The translations under genes and the position numbers were made by a program. The notes under the pieces are model-generated. The model was not told the DNA's origin and did not search any database. It was given only the letters and a program-made list of their open reading frames with translations. Positions 55,562 to 63,885 of a stretch of 64,000 bases of DNA are shown here, piece after piece. The stretch is from contig NZ_LR738724.1 of assembly GCF_902702775.1 (NCBI RefSeq), positions 124,001 to 188,000 on the forward strand, given 5' to 3'. This stretch comes from Streptococcus suis. Its GTDB lineage: Bacteria; Bacillota; Bacilli; Lactobacillales; Streptococcaceae. Position 1 is the first letter of the stretch. The number at the start of each line of letters is the position of its first letter.

Positions 55562-56629
55562 ATGTTAATTTTTCCCTTAATCAATGATTTATCTAGAAAA
55601 ATTATTCATGTAGATATGGATGCTTTTTTTGCTGCCATTGAGGTCAGGGATAATCCTGCTTTGAAGGGCAAACCTGTTATCATTGGGGCTGACCCAAGAC
55701 TATCTGGCGGTAGAGGAGTGGTGTCTACCTGTAATTATGAGGCGCGTGCCTTTGGTATTCACTCGGCTATGTCCTCAAAAGAGGCCTATGAGCGTTGTCC
55801 TCAGGCGATTTTCATTTCTGGCAATTATGAAAAATACCAGGAAGTTGGGCGACAGGTTCGAGAAATTTTTCATCGCTATACTGATTTGGTGGAGCCCATG
55901 TCTATCGATGAGGCTTACTTGGATGTAACAGAAAATAAGTTGGGTATCAGCTCTGCGGTTAAGATTGCCAAGCTTATCCAATACGATATTTGGAATGAAT
56001 TGCATCTGACAGCTTCCGCAGGCGTTTCCTATAATAAATTTTTAGCAAAAATTGCCTCTGATATGGAAAAACCGCACGGTTTGACCTTGATTCTACCTGA
56101 AGATGCTGTTGGTATTCTCGCCTCCCTGCCTGTTGAAAAATTTCACGGTGTGGGGAAGAAGACGGTGGAACGCCTGCATGAGATGGGGGTCTACACGGGG
56201 AAAGATTTGCTAGATGTACCAGAAATGGTTTTGATAGATAGATTTGGGCGTTTTGGCTTCGACCTTTATCGGAAAGCGAGGGGCATTTCTAATTCGCCCG
56301 TTAAAGTGGACCGTGTTCGTAAGTCAATTGGAAAGGAAAGAACCTATCGCAAACTTCTTTATCGGGAGGAGGATGTCCTGAAAGAGCTAATCAGTCTCTG
56401 CCAACGGGTCGCAGCTAGTTTGAAGCGGAATGGAAAAAAGGGGCGAACAATTGTTTTAAAGGTACGTTATGGTGATTTTTCTACCTTGACGAAACGTCAT
56501 AGTCTAGAGGTGTATACGGACCAGACGGAAACGATTGAGAAAGAGGTTCGTCAACTAATTGAAGAAATTGGGAAGATTGAAAAAGGGATTCGTTTGCTGG
56601 GTGTGACCGTGACCAATTTTCAAACTTGA
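55562..56629 (+). CDS. dinB: DNA polymerase IV
   Basis: A 355-residue Y-family translesion polymerase. Metal-binding residues lie in [12 protein letters not shown] (residues 17-28) and [11 protein letters not shown] (near 119-129); helix-hairpin-helix motifs follow in the thumb ([16 protein letters not shown]) and the little-finger domain is complete. The C-terminus lacks an obvious beta-clamp QLxLF box. I see no LexA-type operator in the promoter, in keeping with streptococci, which lack a classical SOS response. Confidence 0.95.
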   Translation: MLIFPLINDLSRKIIHVDMDAFFAAIEVRDNPALKGKPVIIGADPRLSGGRGVVSTCNYEARAFGIHSAMSSKEAYERCPQAIFISGNYEKYQEVGRQVREIFHRYTDLVEPMSIDEAYLDVTENKLGISSAVKIAKLIQYDIWNELHLTASAGVSYNKFLAKIASDMEKPHGLTLILPEDAVGILASLPVEKFHGVGKKTVERLHEMGVYTGKDLLDVPEMVLIDRFGRFGFDLYRKARGISNSPVKVDRVRKSIGKERTYRKLLYREEDVLKELISLCQRVAASLKRNGKKGRTIVLKVRYGDFSTLTKRHSLEVYTDQTETIEKEVRQLIEEIGKIEKGIRLLGVTVTNFQT

Positions 56630-56635
56630 GTTCTG

Positions 56636-56658
56636 TTTCAGTCTATGATAGACTGAAA
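56636..56658. promoter_or_regulatory. 23-base perfect palindrome before the Rrf2 gene
   Basis: TTTCAGTCTAT, one central G, ATAGACTGAAA. It lies between the dinB stop and the ribosome site (AAGGAG) of the Rrf2 gene. The bases after it are A-rich, so it is not a plus-strand terminator with a T-run; an operator or an mRNA hairpin is more likely. Confidence 0.65.
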
Positions 56659-56671
56659 AAAAGGAGAAGAG

Positions 56672-57091
56672 ATGCAAATTTCAAGTAGATTTACCATTGC
56701 CAGCCATATCTTGGTTCTCTTGGCTCTGGAAGGAGAAAAAGAAAAACAGACCAGTACTAGCATTGCAGGTAGTGTCGGGGTTAATCCTGTCATTATCCGA
56801 AATATTTTGTCCCAACTCAAGGAGGCTGGTCTGGTAGAAGTAGCGCGTGGTGTTGGAGGTGCTCGCTTGGCACAGGCTCCAGACCAGATTACACTTTTGT
56901 ACGTCTATCAGGCTGTGGAGTTGTTTGGAGAAAAGGGTCAATTATTCGCTTTTCATGAGCAACCCAATCCAAACTGTCAGGTAGGCCGCAATATTCATCC
57001 CCTGCTAGATAGTCGTTTGGAAAATGCTCAATCGGCTTTGGAAAATGAACTTGCACAGACGACTATTGCTGATTTATTGGCAGAATTGTAA
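56672..57091 (+). CDS. Rrf2 family transcriptional regulator
   Basis: A 139-residue winged-helix regulator of the Rrf2 family, closest in character to the YwnA-type group. The HTH is SIAGSVGVNPVIIRNILSQL (residues 30-49) and the wing LVEVARGVGGARLA. Only one cysteine is present, in NPNCQVGRNIHP (near residue 101), so it cannot hold a [2Fe-2S] cluster like IscR or NsrR; a single-Cys redox sensor is possible. It lies 134 bases before an NAD(P)-binding oxidoreductase gene whose promoter is framed by two inverted repeats. Confidence 0.88.
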   Translation: MQISSRFTIASHILVLLALEGEKEKQTSTSIAGSVGVNPVIIRNILSQLKEAGLVEVARGVGGARLAQAPDQITLLYVYQAVELFGEKGQLFAFHEQPNPNCQVGRNIHPLLDSRLENAQSALENELAQTTIADLLAEL

Positions 57092-57140
57092 TCATATTTT
57101 CAAGAAAAATCATCTTCGTGGAGATTTTTTTAATTTTTGA

Positions 57141-57163
57141 GTTGTAACAATTGACGTTACAAC
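57141..57163. promoter_or_regulatory. Operator 1 over the -35 box
   Basis: GTTGTAAC, 7 bases, GTTACAAC: perfect arms, covering TTGACG. Confidence 0.78.
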
Positions 57164-57179
57164 GAAAATAGTTTATACT
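57151..57179 (+). promoter_or_regulatory. Promoter of the NAD(P)-binding gene
   Basis: TTGACG (57151-57156), 17-base spacer, TATACT (57174-57179). Confidence 0.82.
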
Positions 57180-57180
57180 T

Positions 57181-57207
57181 TTGTTGTAAATGTAATTATT
57201 ACAACAA
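57181..57207. promoter_or_regulatory. Operator 2 over the transcript start
   Basis: TTGTTGTAA, 9 bases, TTACAACAA: perfect arms, starting just after the -10 box. Confidence 0.78.
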
Positions 57208-57225
57208 AATAAGTGAGGTATCAAT

Positions 57226-57852
57226 ATGAAAATAGCTATTATTGCAGCGAATGGTCAAGCAGGTCAAACCATTGCAAAGGAAGCAGTAGAACGTGGTCAT
57301 CAGGTGACGGCTATTGTCCGTTCTGAAAACAAGAGTGTAGCCCAAGAAGTGATCCAAAAGGATGCTTTTGCTCTTACCAAGGAAGACTTGGCAGGCTTTG
57401 ATGTAGTAGTCAATGCTTTTGGTGCTTGGACACCAGAAACCTTGCCGGGTCACGCTCGTCTTGCGGAGCATCTAACGACCATCCTTGCTGGTAGTCCAAC
57501 TCGTCTCTTAGTAGTTGGTGGTGCAGGCAGTCTTTATTTAGACGAGAGCCAGACAGCTATGCTGAAAGATACACCAGATTTCCCTGCGGAATATCTGCCA
57601 ATCGCTGAGGCTATGGGTGCTGGTCTAGACCTCTATCGTCAGGCGACAGCTATCAACTGGACCTATATCAGCCCAGCAGCCGATTTTGATGCAGAAGGCT
57701 CAAAGACAGGTATCTACACTATTGCTAGCGAGGTTTTCCAAGTCAATGCCCAAGGTGAAAGCTATATTAGTTATGCCGACTATGCTATGGCTTTGGTTGA
57801 CATTGCTGAAAAAGGTGGCTACCAGCAGGAACGAATTTCCGTATTTGCATAA
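57226..57852 (+). CDS. NAD(P)H-binding oxidoreductase, NmrA/SDR-like
   Basis: A 208-residue Rossmann-fold protein of the atypical SDR/NmrA-like group, often labelled NAD(P)H-binding protein. The dinucleotide motif is AIIAANGQAGQTIAKEAVERG (residues 3-22, GxxGxxG variant), and VVGGAGSLYLDE lies in the middle. The substrate is unknown; relatives respond to quinones or electrophiles. It is probably the target of the Rrf2 regulator encoded upstream. GTGAGG precedes the ATG. A terminator follows. Confidence 0.85.
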   Translation: MKIAIIAANGQAGQTIAKEAVERGHQVTAIVRSENKSVAQEVIQKDAFALTKEDLAGFDVVVNAFGAWTPETLPGHARLAEHLTTILAGSPTRLLVVGGAGSLYLDESQTAMLKDTPDFPAEYLPIAEAMGAGLDLYRQATAINWTYISPAADFDAEGSKTGIYTIASEVFQVNAQGESYISYADYAMALVDIAEKGGYQQERISVFA

Positions 57853-57869
57853 AAAAATTAAATAGTCTA

Positions 57870-57905
57870 AAAGATAGTTCCCGTCGAGGAATTATCTTTT
57901 TATTT
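57870..57905 (+). terminator. Terminator after the oxidoreductase gene
   Basis: AAAGATA-G-TTCC, 6-base loop, GGAA-T-TATCTTT, then T-rich. Confidence 0.85.
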
Positions 57906-57951
57906 TTTGTTTGTATATAGTATAATAATATAAACAAAAAAGGAGGCCGAT

Positions 57952-58872
57952 ATGATTCACTTGATTTGTCCCAATCCAGCTCTGGACCGTACGCTACTTG
58001 TTGAAAAAATTGAAAAGAATATTCCCCTGAGACCGACGGAAGTGAGGGATTATCCTGGTGGAAAAAGCTTCAACGTGGCCTATGCCCTCCGTGAAAACGG
58101 TGTGACAGACTACATCATTCATACTATTTTGGGTGGTCAGATTGGTCGTTATATTCAGGAGCTTAATGCTGATAGTGGAAATACCCTGCGCGTGGTTGAA
58201 AATAGCCAGAATACTCGGACGTGTAATATCTATGTTGAAACCAGTACAGGCGATGTAGTACTATTTTATGAAAAAGGTTTTGAACTAACAGAGGATTTGC
58301 TCAACCAATTCACTCAGCAGATTGAAAATAGCCTGCAAGCTGGCGACATCCTAGTCTTTTCAGGCAGTCTGATGAAGGGGATGCCGGATGACTATATTCA
58401 GCAGTTTATTGAAAAATACCCAGAGGTGCTGACCATAGTGGACACCAGTGGACCAGCTCTACGTGCGGCTTATCAAGCTAGACCGGTCCTTATCAAAATC
58501 AATAATGAAGAGCTGAAAGATATTTATCCTGAGCTGGATGAAGAAAGTCCTGAGGATATTTTACGAATACTGAAAGATGTAACCCCTCATGAGAACATCA
58601 TCATTACCATGGGAGGTAAGGGTAGTCTGGCAAAAATAGGTCAGCGGTTCTTCCGAATTCAGTCACCTAAGAAAGAAACGCGTAATCCGATTGCCGCAGG
58701 GGATTTCTACCTGGGCTTGCTAGTCAAGGGAATCAGTCAAGGTCAAGCTCCAGAAATCTTTTTGAAAGAAGCGGCAGCCTTTGCAACGGCCAATTGTTTG
58801 AATTATTTTCCAGAGGTTGAAGCAGAGCAGTTTGCTGCGATTGTAGATACAATATTACTAGAGGAACTGTAG
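57952..58872 (+). CDS. PfkB family sugar-phosphate kinase (1-phosphofructokinase/tagatose-6-phosphate kinase type)
   Basis: A 306-residue ribokinase-fold kinase. It begins LICPNPALDRTLLV as in FruK/LacC, has YPGGKSFNVAYALRENG (substrate site, residues 36-52) and a second PfkB signature NPIAAGDFYLG with catalytic Asp near residue 249. Substrate could be fructose-1-phosphate, tagatose-6-phosphate or a related compound. It stands alone, without PTS or aldolase neighbours, which leaves the pathway open. AGGAGG precedes the ATG. Confidence 0.85.
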   Translation: MIHLICPNPALDRTLLVEKIEKNIPLRPTEVRDYPGGKSFNVAYALRENGVTDYIIHTILGGQIGRYIQELNADSGNTLRVVENSQNTRTCNIYVETSTGDVVLFYEKGFELTEDLLNQFTQQIENSLQAGDILVFSGSLMKGMPDDYIQQFIEKYPEVLTIVDTSGPALRAAYQARPVLIKINNEELKDIYPELDEESPEDILRILKDVTPHENIIITMGGKGSLAKIGQRFFRIQSPKKETRNPIAAGDFYLGLLVKGISQGQAPEIFLKEAAAFATANCLNYFPEVEAEQFAAIVDTILLEEL

Positions 58873-58894
58873 TATTGTATCCCTTTACTCATCG

Positions 58895-58903
58895 TGCTAT
58901 AAT
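58895..58903 (+). promoter_or_regulatory. Extended -10 promoter for the EndoIII-like gene
   Basis: TGC then TATAAT (58898-58903). It argues for a start downstream of 58910. Confidence 0.55.
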
Positions 58904-58937
58904 GGCAAGGAGAAACAAGGTGAGATGGGGGATAGTA

Positions 58938-59558
58938 GTGGAACAGTTGACGGTTCTTTACCAAAATTTAAAACGGCGATATGGTGAATTTCACTGGTGG
59001 AACGATGAAAATCCCATAAAGGATTTGGTATCTATGATTCTTATTCAGCAAACAACGGAAGCAAATGCCAAGCGTGCTTTAGAACAGTTGGAGGGACGGT
59101 TGACAATTCATTCGCTTTTAGAGATGCCTGTGGAGGATTTACAAGAATGTATTCGCCCAGCAGGATTCTTCAAGCAAAAATCACTCTACATTCGGTCAGT
59201 GGTTGAGTGGGCCAATCAGTTCGATGGAGATTTTTCTCGCCTAGATAGTGTTGAGACAGCAGTACTCCGAAAAGAGCTGCTGAGCTTGAAGGGGGTTGGC
59301 AATGAAACTGCGGATGTTATTTTGCTCTATTTGTGTCGAAGAAGTGTTTTTGTGGCGGATCAATATGCTCTTAGACTATTTAATCGGTTAGGACTTAGTC
59401 AGTCTAAGGATTATTTGAGTTTGAGACAGGAATTTACAGAGCAGATAAAAGATTGGTCGGTAAAAGACGCTCAGGAGCTTCATGCACTGATTGATGAACA
59501 TGGCAAGCAGTTCAGATTAACAAAGGGGCGGCTTGATGAATCATGGTTGATGATATAG
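58938..59558 (+). CDS. Short EndoIII-like HhH-GPD protein
   Basis: About 206 residues with the HhH-GPD glycosylase fold: LIQQTTEANAKRALEQL near the start, hairpin LKGVGNETADVILLYL, then the catalytic Asp in VFVADQYALRLFNRLG. The Lys that gives endonuclease III its lyase activity (GVGRKTA) is Glu here, and the four C-terminal iron-sulfur cysteines are absent. It may be a monofunctional base glycosylase. Start sites compete: TTG 58875, ATG 58902, GTG 58920 and GTG 58938; the last is chosen from the promoter and family length. The stop codon lies in a repeat end. Confidence 0.75.
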   Translation: MEQLTVLYQNLKRRYGEFHWWNDENPIKDLVSMILIQQTTEANAKRALEQLEGRLTIHSLLEMPVEDLQECIRPAGFFKQKSLYIRSVVEWANQFDGDFSRLDSVETAVLRKELLSLKGVGNETADVILLYLCRRSVFVADQYALRLFNRLGLSQSKDYLSLRQEFTEQIKDWSVKDAQELHALIDEHGKQFRLTKGRLDESWLMI

Positions 59559-59687
59559 TCCATTAGTGTATCTTTTATTACTACGAAGAGCGAGGAAGCC
59601 TTATTTCCGAGTTCAAACGCTCTACTGGACTGTTGAAGTAGCCAGCCTATCGTTGCCTTGTACTAATAAGCAAACGAAACGACTAGA
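59554..59687 (+). repeat. Short member of the TATAGTC element family
   Basis: It starts TATAGTCCATTAG and continues like 52600-52660 (TCTTTTATT...CGA.GAG.GAGGAA...CCTTATTTCC), and ends CAAACGAAACGACTAGA, matching the right end of that element. About 134 bp, no coding capacity. Its left end carries the TAG stop of the EndoIII-like gene. Confidence 0.7.
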
Positions 59688-59725
59688 GAAGAGTAAAACC
59701 AGCAAATCTACTGACTTGCTGGTTT

Positions 59726-62209
59726 TTATGCTTTAAAAAACTCTTCAATATCTGCCTGATCTATGCCGATCATGGGGTCGATGGTTAGCAGGTTGTCCAC
59801 AGTCAGAATATATTCTCTGGCTTGTCCACTTGTTTTTTCTGGCTGGTCTTGGTCAAGAAGGGACAGTTGTTGGCTGTTTTCTGTTACGGGCTCTGTTTGT
59901 TTTGGTTTATCTGACTGGGCAGGGGGCTGGGTTTGTGTGGCTGTTTTGCTTTCGTTGTTTTCAGTCAGGCTTTCCTTACTGTCCTGCTCTGCCATTTCCC
60001 CTTGGAAACGTGGGACCAGATAGGTTTTTCGGACGGTGCCGGCGTTTTTGACGGCGTAGTCAAAGGCGGAGATTTCGCCTAGGAGGATGAGCTTGCTCTT
60101 GGAGCGGGTGATGGCGGTGTAGACCAGGTTGCGCTGGAGCATGCGGTGGCTGGTGCGGGTAATGGGAAGGATGACCACCTGGAACTCGCTACCTTGGGAC
60201 TTGTGGATGGACATGGCATAGGCCAGGGTAATCTTGTACCATTCATTACGGGGATAGGTGACCTCGCTACCGTCGAAGTTGATGGTAATCTCGTCCTGCT
60301 TGGAGTCGGTGTACTTGGCAGGCAGGAGGTCAGTAATATAGCCCAGATCACCATTGAAGACATTGGCCTCAGCATCGTTGACAAGGTGGATGACTCGGTC
60401 GCCTTGGCGGAAGGCCTGCTCGTTGTGGAGGAATTCCAGCTCACCGTCTTCTAGGGGATTGAGCAGGGCCTGGGTCATGGTGTTGAGTTGGTCAATGCCT
60501 GCGGCACCACGGTACATGGGAGCGAGGATTTGGACTTCGTTTGCAGGGATACCTGACTTGATAGCTGCGCCGACAATGCGTTCAATCAGAGCTGGAATTT
60601 GTTCGTTTTGCGCTTCAAAATAGGAGCGGTCAGCCTTTTTCTCACGGAAATCGCTAGGTAGAGCTCCTTGGCGAATCTGGCTGGCTAGGGTAACAATGGT
60701 CGAATCATCGGATTGACGGTAGATGCGTTCCAGAGTGATGCTGGGTAGCTTGTCGATTTTCAAGAGGTCAGCTAGGACCTGACCGGGACTGACAGAAGGT
60801 AATTGCTCCGCATCGCCGACAATCAGAACTTGGGTCTGGGAGGAGATGTTCTGGAAGAGCTGGTTTGCCAACCAAGTATCTACCATGGAAAACTCATCCA
60901 CGATGATAAAGTCGGCATCCAAATAATCATCACGGTAGGATTCTTCCTGTCCTTCTACCAGACCGAGATGGCGGTGGATGGTGGCGGAAGGCAGGCCTGT
61001 CAATTCATTCATTCGTCTGGCTGCTCGTCCAGTTGGAGCGGCTAGGAGGACAGGGCATTCTTCTCGGTTGCGAGTCAGGTCAATCTTATGCAAGATGGCA
61101 TAGACCGCGATAATACCGTTGATAACCGTTGTCTTTCCAGTTCCTGGTCCACCTGTCAGAATGAATAGCGGATTGGTAATGGCTTGGACAATGGCTTCTT
61201 TTTGAATGTCATCGTAGGTTAGGGAAGACATACTTTCCAGCTCTGCTATGGCAGCCTCGACGTCTGCGCGTGGGAAGGGCTTGAAGCCATTTTTTCCCAT
61301 CAGGCGGGTCAAGTTTTTATGGATACCATGTTCGGCAAAGTAGAGGCTGTTGTCAAAAATCTTTGTGCCTTCTTGCTGTACCTTGTCGTCTGCAATCAGT
61401 CCCGTCAATTCTTTGGCAACAGCAGCGGGGTCCAGCTCTGTATGGCGGGATTTTTCCAGCAGTTCAAGGGTTGCTTCCAGCAAGTCTCTGGCCTCCACAT
61501 AGGTATCGCCTGTTTCCATGGAGCGATGAATGAGGCTAAAGAGCATACCGGCCCGAAAGCGTTGGGGGGAATCGCTGGCAATTCCTAGATTTTCCGCAAT
61601 CCTATCGGCAATGGTAAAGCCGAGCCCCTGGACATCTTCGACCAGTTGATAGGGGTTTTCTTCAATAATCTGAAGTGTTTTTTCCTTATACTGGTCTTGG
61701 ATTTGAAAGGCCAATTTATTGGGAATGCCATACTCAGCTAGTTTTGCCAAGATCAGCTCGGTTCCATAATTGAGGCGGAGTTTCTCCACAAATGCCTGCA
61801 TGTTCTTGCTGGATAGGCCTGTGATTTGGGTTAGTTTTTCAGGTTCAGCTAAAATCTTATCAATGGTATCCTCGCCATAGAGCTCAACGATTTTTTCCGC
61901 TGTTTTACGTCCAATTCCCTTGAAATGGTCGCTGGAGAAATACTTAACCAGACCAGCTGAGGTAGGCTTGCTACGTTCGTAACGCGAAATTTGCAGCTGC
62001 TGACCATACTTGGGATGGGTGACTAGATTGCCGTAGAAACGATAGTCTTCTCCTTCAATGACATCGGCAATCGTTCCGGTCACAATAATTTCGTAGTCAT
62101 CATAGTCTGCGTCTGTCTCCTCGATTTCAAGGAGAAGGATTTTATAAAAATTACTAGGATTTTCAAAAATAATCCGGTCAATAGTACCGGTAAAATACAC
62201 TTCGTTCAT
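59726..62209 (-). CDS. recD2: ATP-dependent helicase RecD2
   Basis: An 827-residue SF1B helicase of the RecD2 group, which works without RecBC in DNA repair. A long N-terminal domain with HhH motifs (SSDHFKGIGRKTAEKIVELYG) precedes the motor: Walker A LTGGPGTGKTTVI (about 350-362), motif II DEFSMVD and the late motif LVYTAITRSKSKL. The C-terminal 100 residues are low-complexity Gln/Glu/Thr. The start is set at 62209 (MNEVYFTGTIDR); a reading 17 codons longer would start within the terminator stem at 62232-62264. Confidence 0.93.
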   Translation of the reverse strand: MNEVYFTGTIDRIIFENPSNFYKILLLEIEETDADYDDYEIIVTGTIADVIEGEDYRFYGNLVTHPKYGQQLQISRYERSKPTSAGLVKYFSSDHFKGIGRKTAEKIVELYGEDTIDKILAEPEKLTQITGLSSKNMQAFVEKLRLNYGTELILAKLAEYGIPNKLAFQIQDQYKEKTLQIIEENPYQLVEDVQGLGFTIADRIAENLGIASDSPQRFRAGMLFSLIHRSMETGDTYVEARDLLEATLELLEKSRHTELDPAAVAKELTGLIADDKVQQEGTKIFDNSLYFAEHGIHKNLTRLMGKNGFKPFPRADVEAAIAELESMSSLTYDDIQKEAIVQAITNPLFILTGGPGTGKTTVINGIIAVYAILHKIDLTRNREECPVLLAAPTGRAARRMNELTGLPSATIHRHLGLVEGQEESYRDDYLDADFIIVDEFSMVDTWLANQLFQNISSQTQVLIVGDAEQLPSVSPGQVLADLLKIDKLPSITLERIYRQSDDSTIVTLASQIRQGALPSDFREKKADRSYFEAQNEQIPALIERIVGAAIKSGIPANEVQILAPMYRGAAGIDQLNTMTQALLNPLEDGELEFLHNEQAFRQGDRVIHLVNDAEANVFNGDLGYITDLLPAKYTDSKQDEITINFDGSEVTYPRNEWYKITLAYAMSIHKSQGSEFQVVILPITRTSHRMLQRNLVYTAITRSKSKLILLGEISAFDYAVKNAGTVRKTYLVPRFQGEMAEQDSKESLTENNESKTATQTQPPAQSDKPKQTEPVTENSQQLSLLDQDQPEKTSGQAREYILTVDNLLTIDPMIGIDQADIEEFFKA

Positions 62210-62231
62210 AGAGTTTATTTCCAATAATAAT

Positions 62232-62264
62232 GAAAAGAAGTTTGGAACGGATTGCTCCAAACTT
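62232..62264 (-). terminator. Terminator between lepB and recD2
   Basis: Minus strand AAGTTTGGA, 9 bases, TCCAAACTT, then CTTTTC. It would lower recD2 expression from the rnhC-lepB transcript. Confidence 0.75.
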
Positions 62265-62271
62265 GTTTGTA

Positions 62272-62901
62272 TTAATCAACAGTCCCAATACGATTGAAAG
62301 GCCACATGCGAAAGACAACTTCTCCTTTGATGTTTTCACGGGAAAATGTTCCTACACTACGACTATCTAGTGAGACAAGGCGGTCATCTCCCATCAGGTA
62401 GTATTGTCCTTCTGGGACTGTCACGGTAAAGTCTACGTAACCATTGGCATCTTGTGTGAAAGCTTCAGCAGATTGGGCCACAGCTTGGAATTGTTTGTTG
62501 TAAGAATAGACTTCTTGAAGTTTATCTTTCTGGAATGCAGCGAGATATTCATCTAAGTAAGGCTCGTCCACTTTTTGGTCGTTAACATAGAGGATATCGT
62601 TTTCGTAGCGAATGGTGTCACCTGGCATACCGATTACACGTTTGACAATCAGTTTTTCCTTGCCATCGCTGTCTGTCTCGCTGGCTACAACAATATCAAA
62701 GCGGTCGATAGAGGTCGTTTTTAGCATGATGAGTTTTTCTTGGTGTTGAAGCGTTGGGTCCATGGAATGGCCATCGACAGAGACAGGATTCCAGATAAAG
62801 TAACGACTGGCAAAAAAAGCTACCATAAACAGTAAAAAGATGCCCCATTCAGCTAAGAAGGCGACTAGTGGTGAGCGTTTTGTTTTTTGGATTGCTCCCA
62901 T
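62272..62901 (-). CDS. lepB: Signal peptidase I
   Basis: A 209-residue membrane protease that cleaves signal peptides on the outer membrane face. One N-terminal membrane segment (about 13-30) is followed by the catalytic Ser in VDGHSMDPTL (near residue 43), the catalytic Lys in IVKRVIGMPGDTI (near 88) and GDDRLVSLDSRSVG near the end. AGGAA precedes the ATG on the minus strand. It follows rnhC by 9 bases, a common streptococcal pairing. Confidence 0.93.
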   Translation of the reverse strand: MGAIQKTKRSPLVAFLAEWGIFLLFMVAFFASRYFIWNPVSVDGHSMDPTLQHQEKLIMLKTTSIDRFDIVVASETDSDGKEKLIVKRVIGMPGDTIRYENDILYVNDQKVDEPYLDEYLAAFQKDKLQEVYSYNKQFQAVAQSAEAFTQDANGYVDFTVTVPEGQYYLMGDDRLVSLDSRSVGTFSRENIKGEVVFRMWPFNRIGTVD

Positions 62902-62910
62902 ATTTTTTCC

Positions 62911-63801
62911 TCATTTCAATAATTTTTGTGCTTTTTGCGTATTGGCAAAGTGGAGTTTGGCAGTTTGGTTGAGACCAGCCATACCATATTGTTTTAAGAT
63001 GCTTGCTGCGGCTTGGTCGGATTTACTGCCCGCACCAGACGGCAGATTCATCCCAACTAGTTGACCAAGCTGGACAAGATTTTCTAAAAACATAGCTCTA
63101 GCGATAATAGAAGATACTGCCACAGCCAGATATTTGCCCTCAGCCTTTTCTTCCAGAGTGACGGGGTTGGCAAATTGGTTGGCTTCCTTCTTCAAGTACT
63201 TTTGATAGTTTTGACTGGAAGTGAAGGCGTCAATAATAATCTTCTCAGGCTGGACACCCTTTTGTAAGAGTAGGAAAATAGCCTGATTGTGTAGGGCGAC
63301 CTTAACAGACACCGCATTATAGCCTTGCTCGATGACTTCGTTGTATTTTTTCGGTGACAATAGCAGAGCTTGGTGGGGGATTTTCTCTTTTAAGAGAGGG
63401 GCGATTTGGCAGATTTTTTGGTCTGTCATTTTCTTGGAATCATCCACACCAAGCGACTTGAGAAAGGCATGGTCTTCTGGGCGGACAAAACTAGCAACGA
63501 CTGCCAAACCTCCGAAATAAGACCCGTTTCCAACCTCATCGGTACCAATCATGGGCAGGTTTTGACCAGGTATGGTCGTCTGTCCAGACTTTTCTGGCTC
63601 ATAGCCCCAGAGCCCTGCTTCCTGCTCTGCCATTTCCCCCTGAAAAACGACTTTTCCAGAAGTGTAGATGGACAGGCTGGCACCGGTCAGTTTGAAAAAT
63701 GCTTCGATGTAAGGATTTTTGCTGGTCTGCCGATAGCGGTCATAGTGAGCCATCATGGCTTGTTTTTGCTGGGCAGATGCCTTTAGTACAACGGTATTCA
63801 T
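62911..63801 (-). CDS. rnhC: Ribonuclease HIII
   Basis: A 296-residue RNase HIII that removes RNA from RNA-DNA hybrids. The N-terminal substrate-binding domain (about 1-80) is followed by the catalytic core with Asp and Glu in [14 protein letters not shown] (near 94-107) and GVDDSKKM, a further acid in IIIDAFTSS, and a late Asp in SKSDQAA. The start is the ATG at 63801; six earlier in-frame codons are unlikely. A minus-strand extended -10 (TGT-TACAAT) ends only six bases before this ATG and no ribosome site is seen, so the mRNA may be leaderless. Confidence 0.94.
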   Translation of the reverse strand: MNTVVLKASAQQKQAMMAHYDRYRQTSKNPYIEAFFKLTGASLSIYTSGKVVFQGEMAEQEAGLWGYEPEKSGQTTIPGQNLPMIGTDEVGNGSYFGGLAVVASFVRPEDHAFLKSLGVDDSKKMTDQKICQIAPLLKEKIPHQALLLSPKKYNEVIEQGYNAVSVKVALHNQAIFLLLQKGVQPEKIIIDAFTSSQNYQKYLKKEANQFANPVTLEEKAEGKYLAVAVSSIIARAMFLENLVQLGQLVGMNLPSGAGSKSDQAAASILKQYGMAGLNQTAKLHFANTQKAQKLLK

Positions 63802-63856
63802 GTTCTTATTGTAACACAAATGCTAGTTAGAGTGTGCAGAAAAGGGTGGAATTTAC

Positions 63857-63862
63857 TATAAT
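63857..63862 (+). promoter_or_regulatory. -10 box of the last, partial gene
   Basis: TATAAT 23 bases before the ATG; the -35 region is not clear. Confidence 0.5.
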
Positions 63863-63885
63863 GGTAGAAGAAAGTGAGGTACACT

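Noticed and set aside
62210..62260. 17-codon N-terminal extension of recD2
   Set aside because: It starts inside a terminator stem and lacks a ribosome site; MNEVYFTG is the better start.
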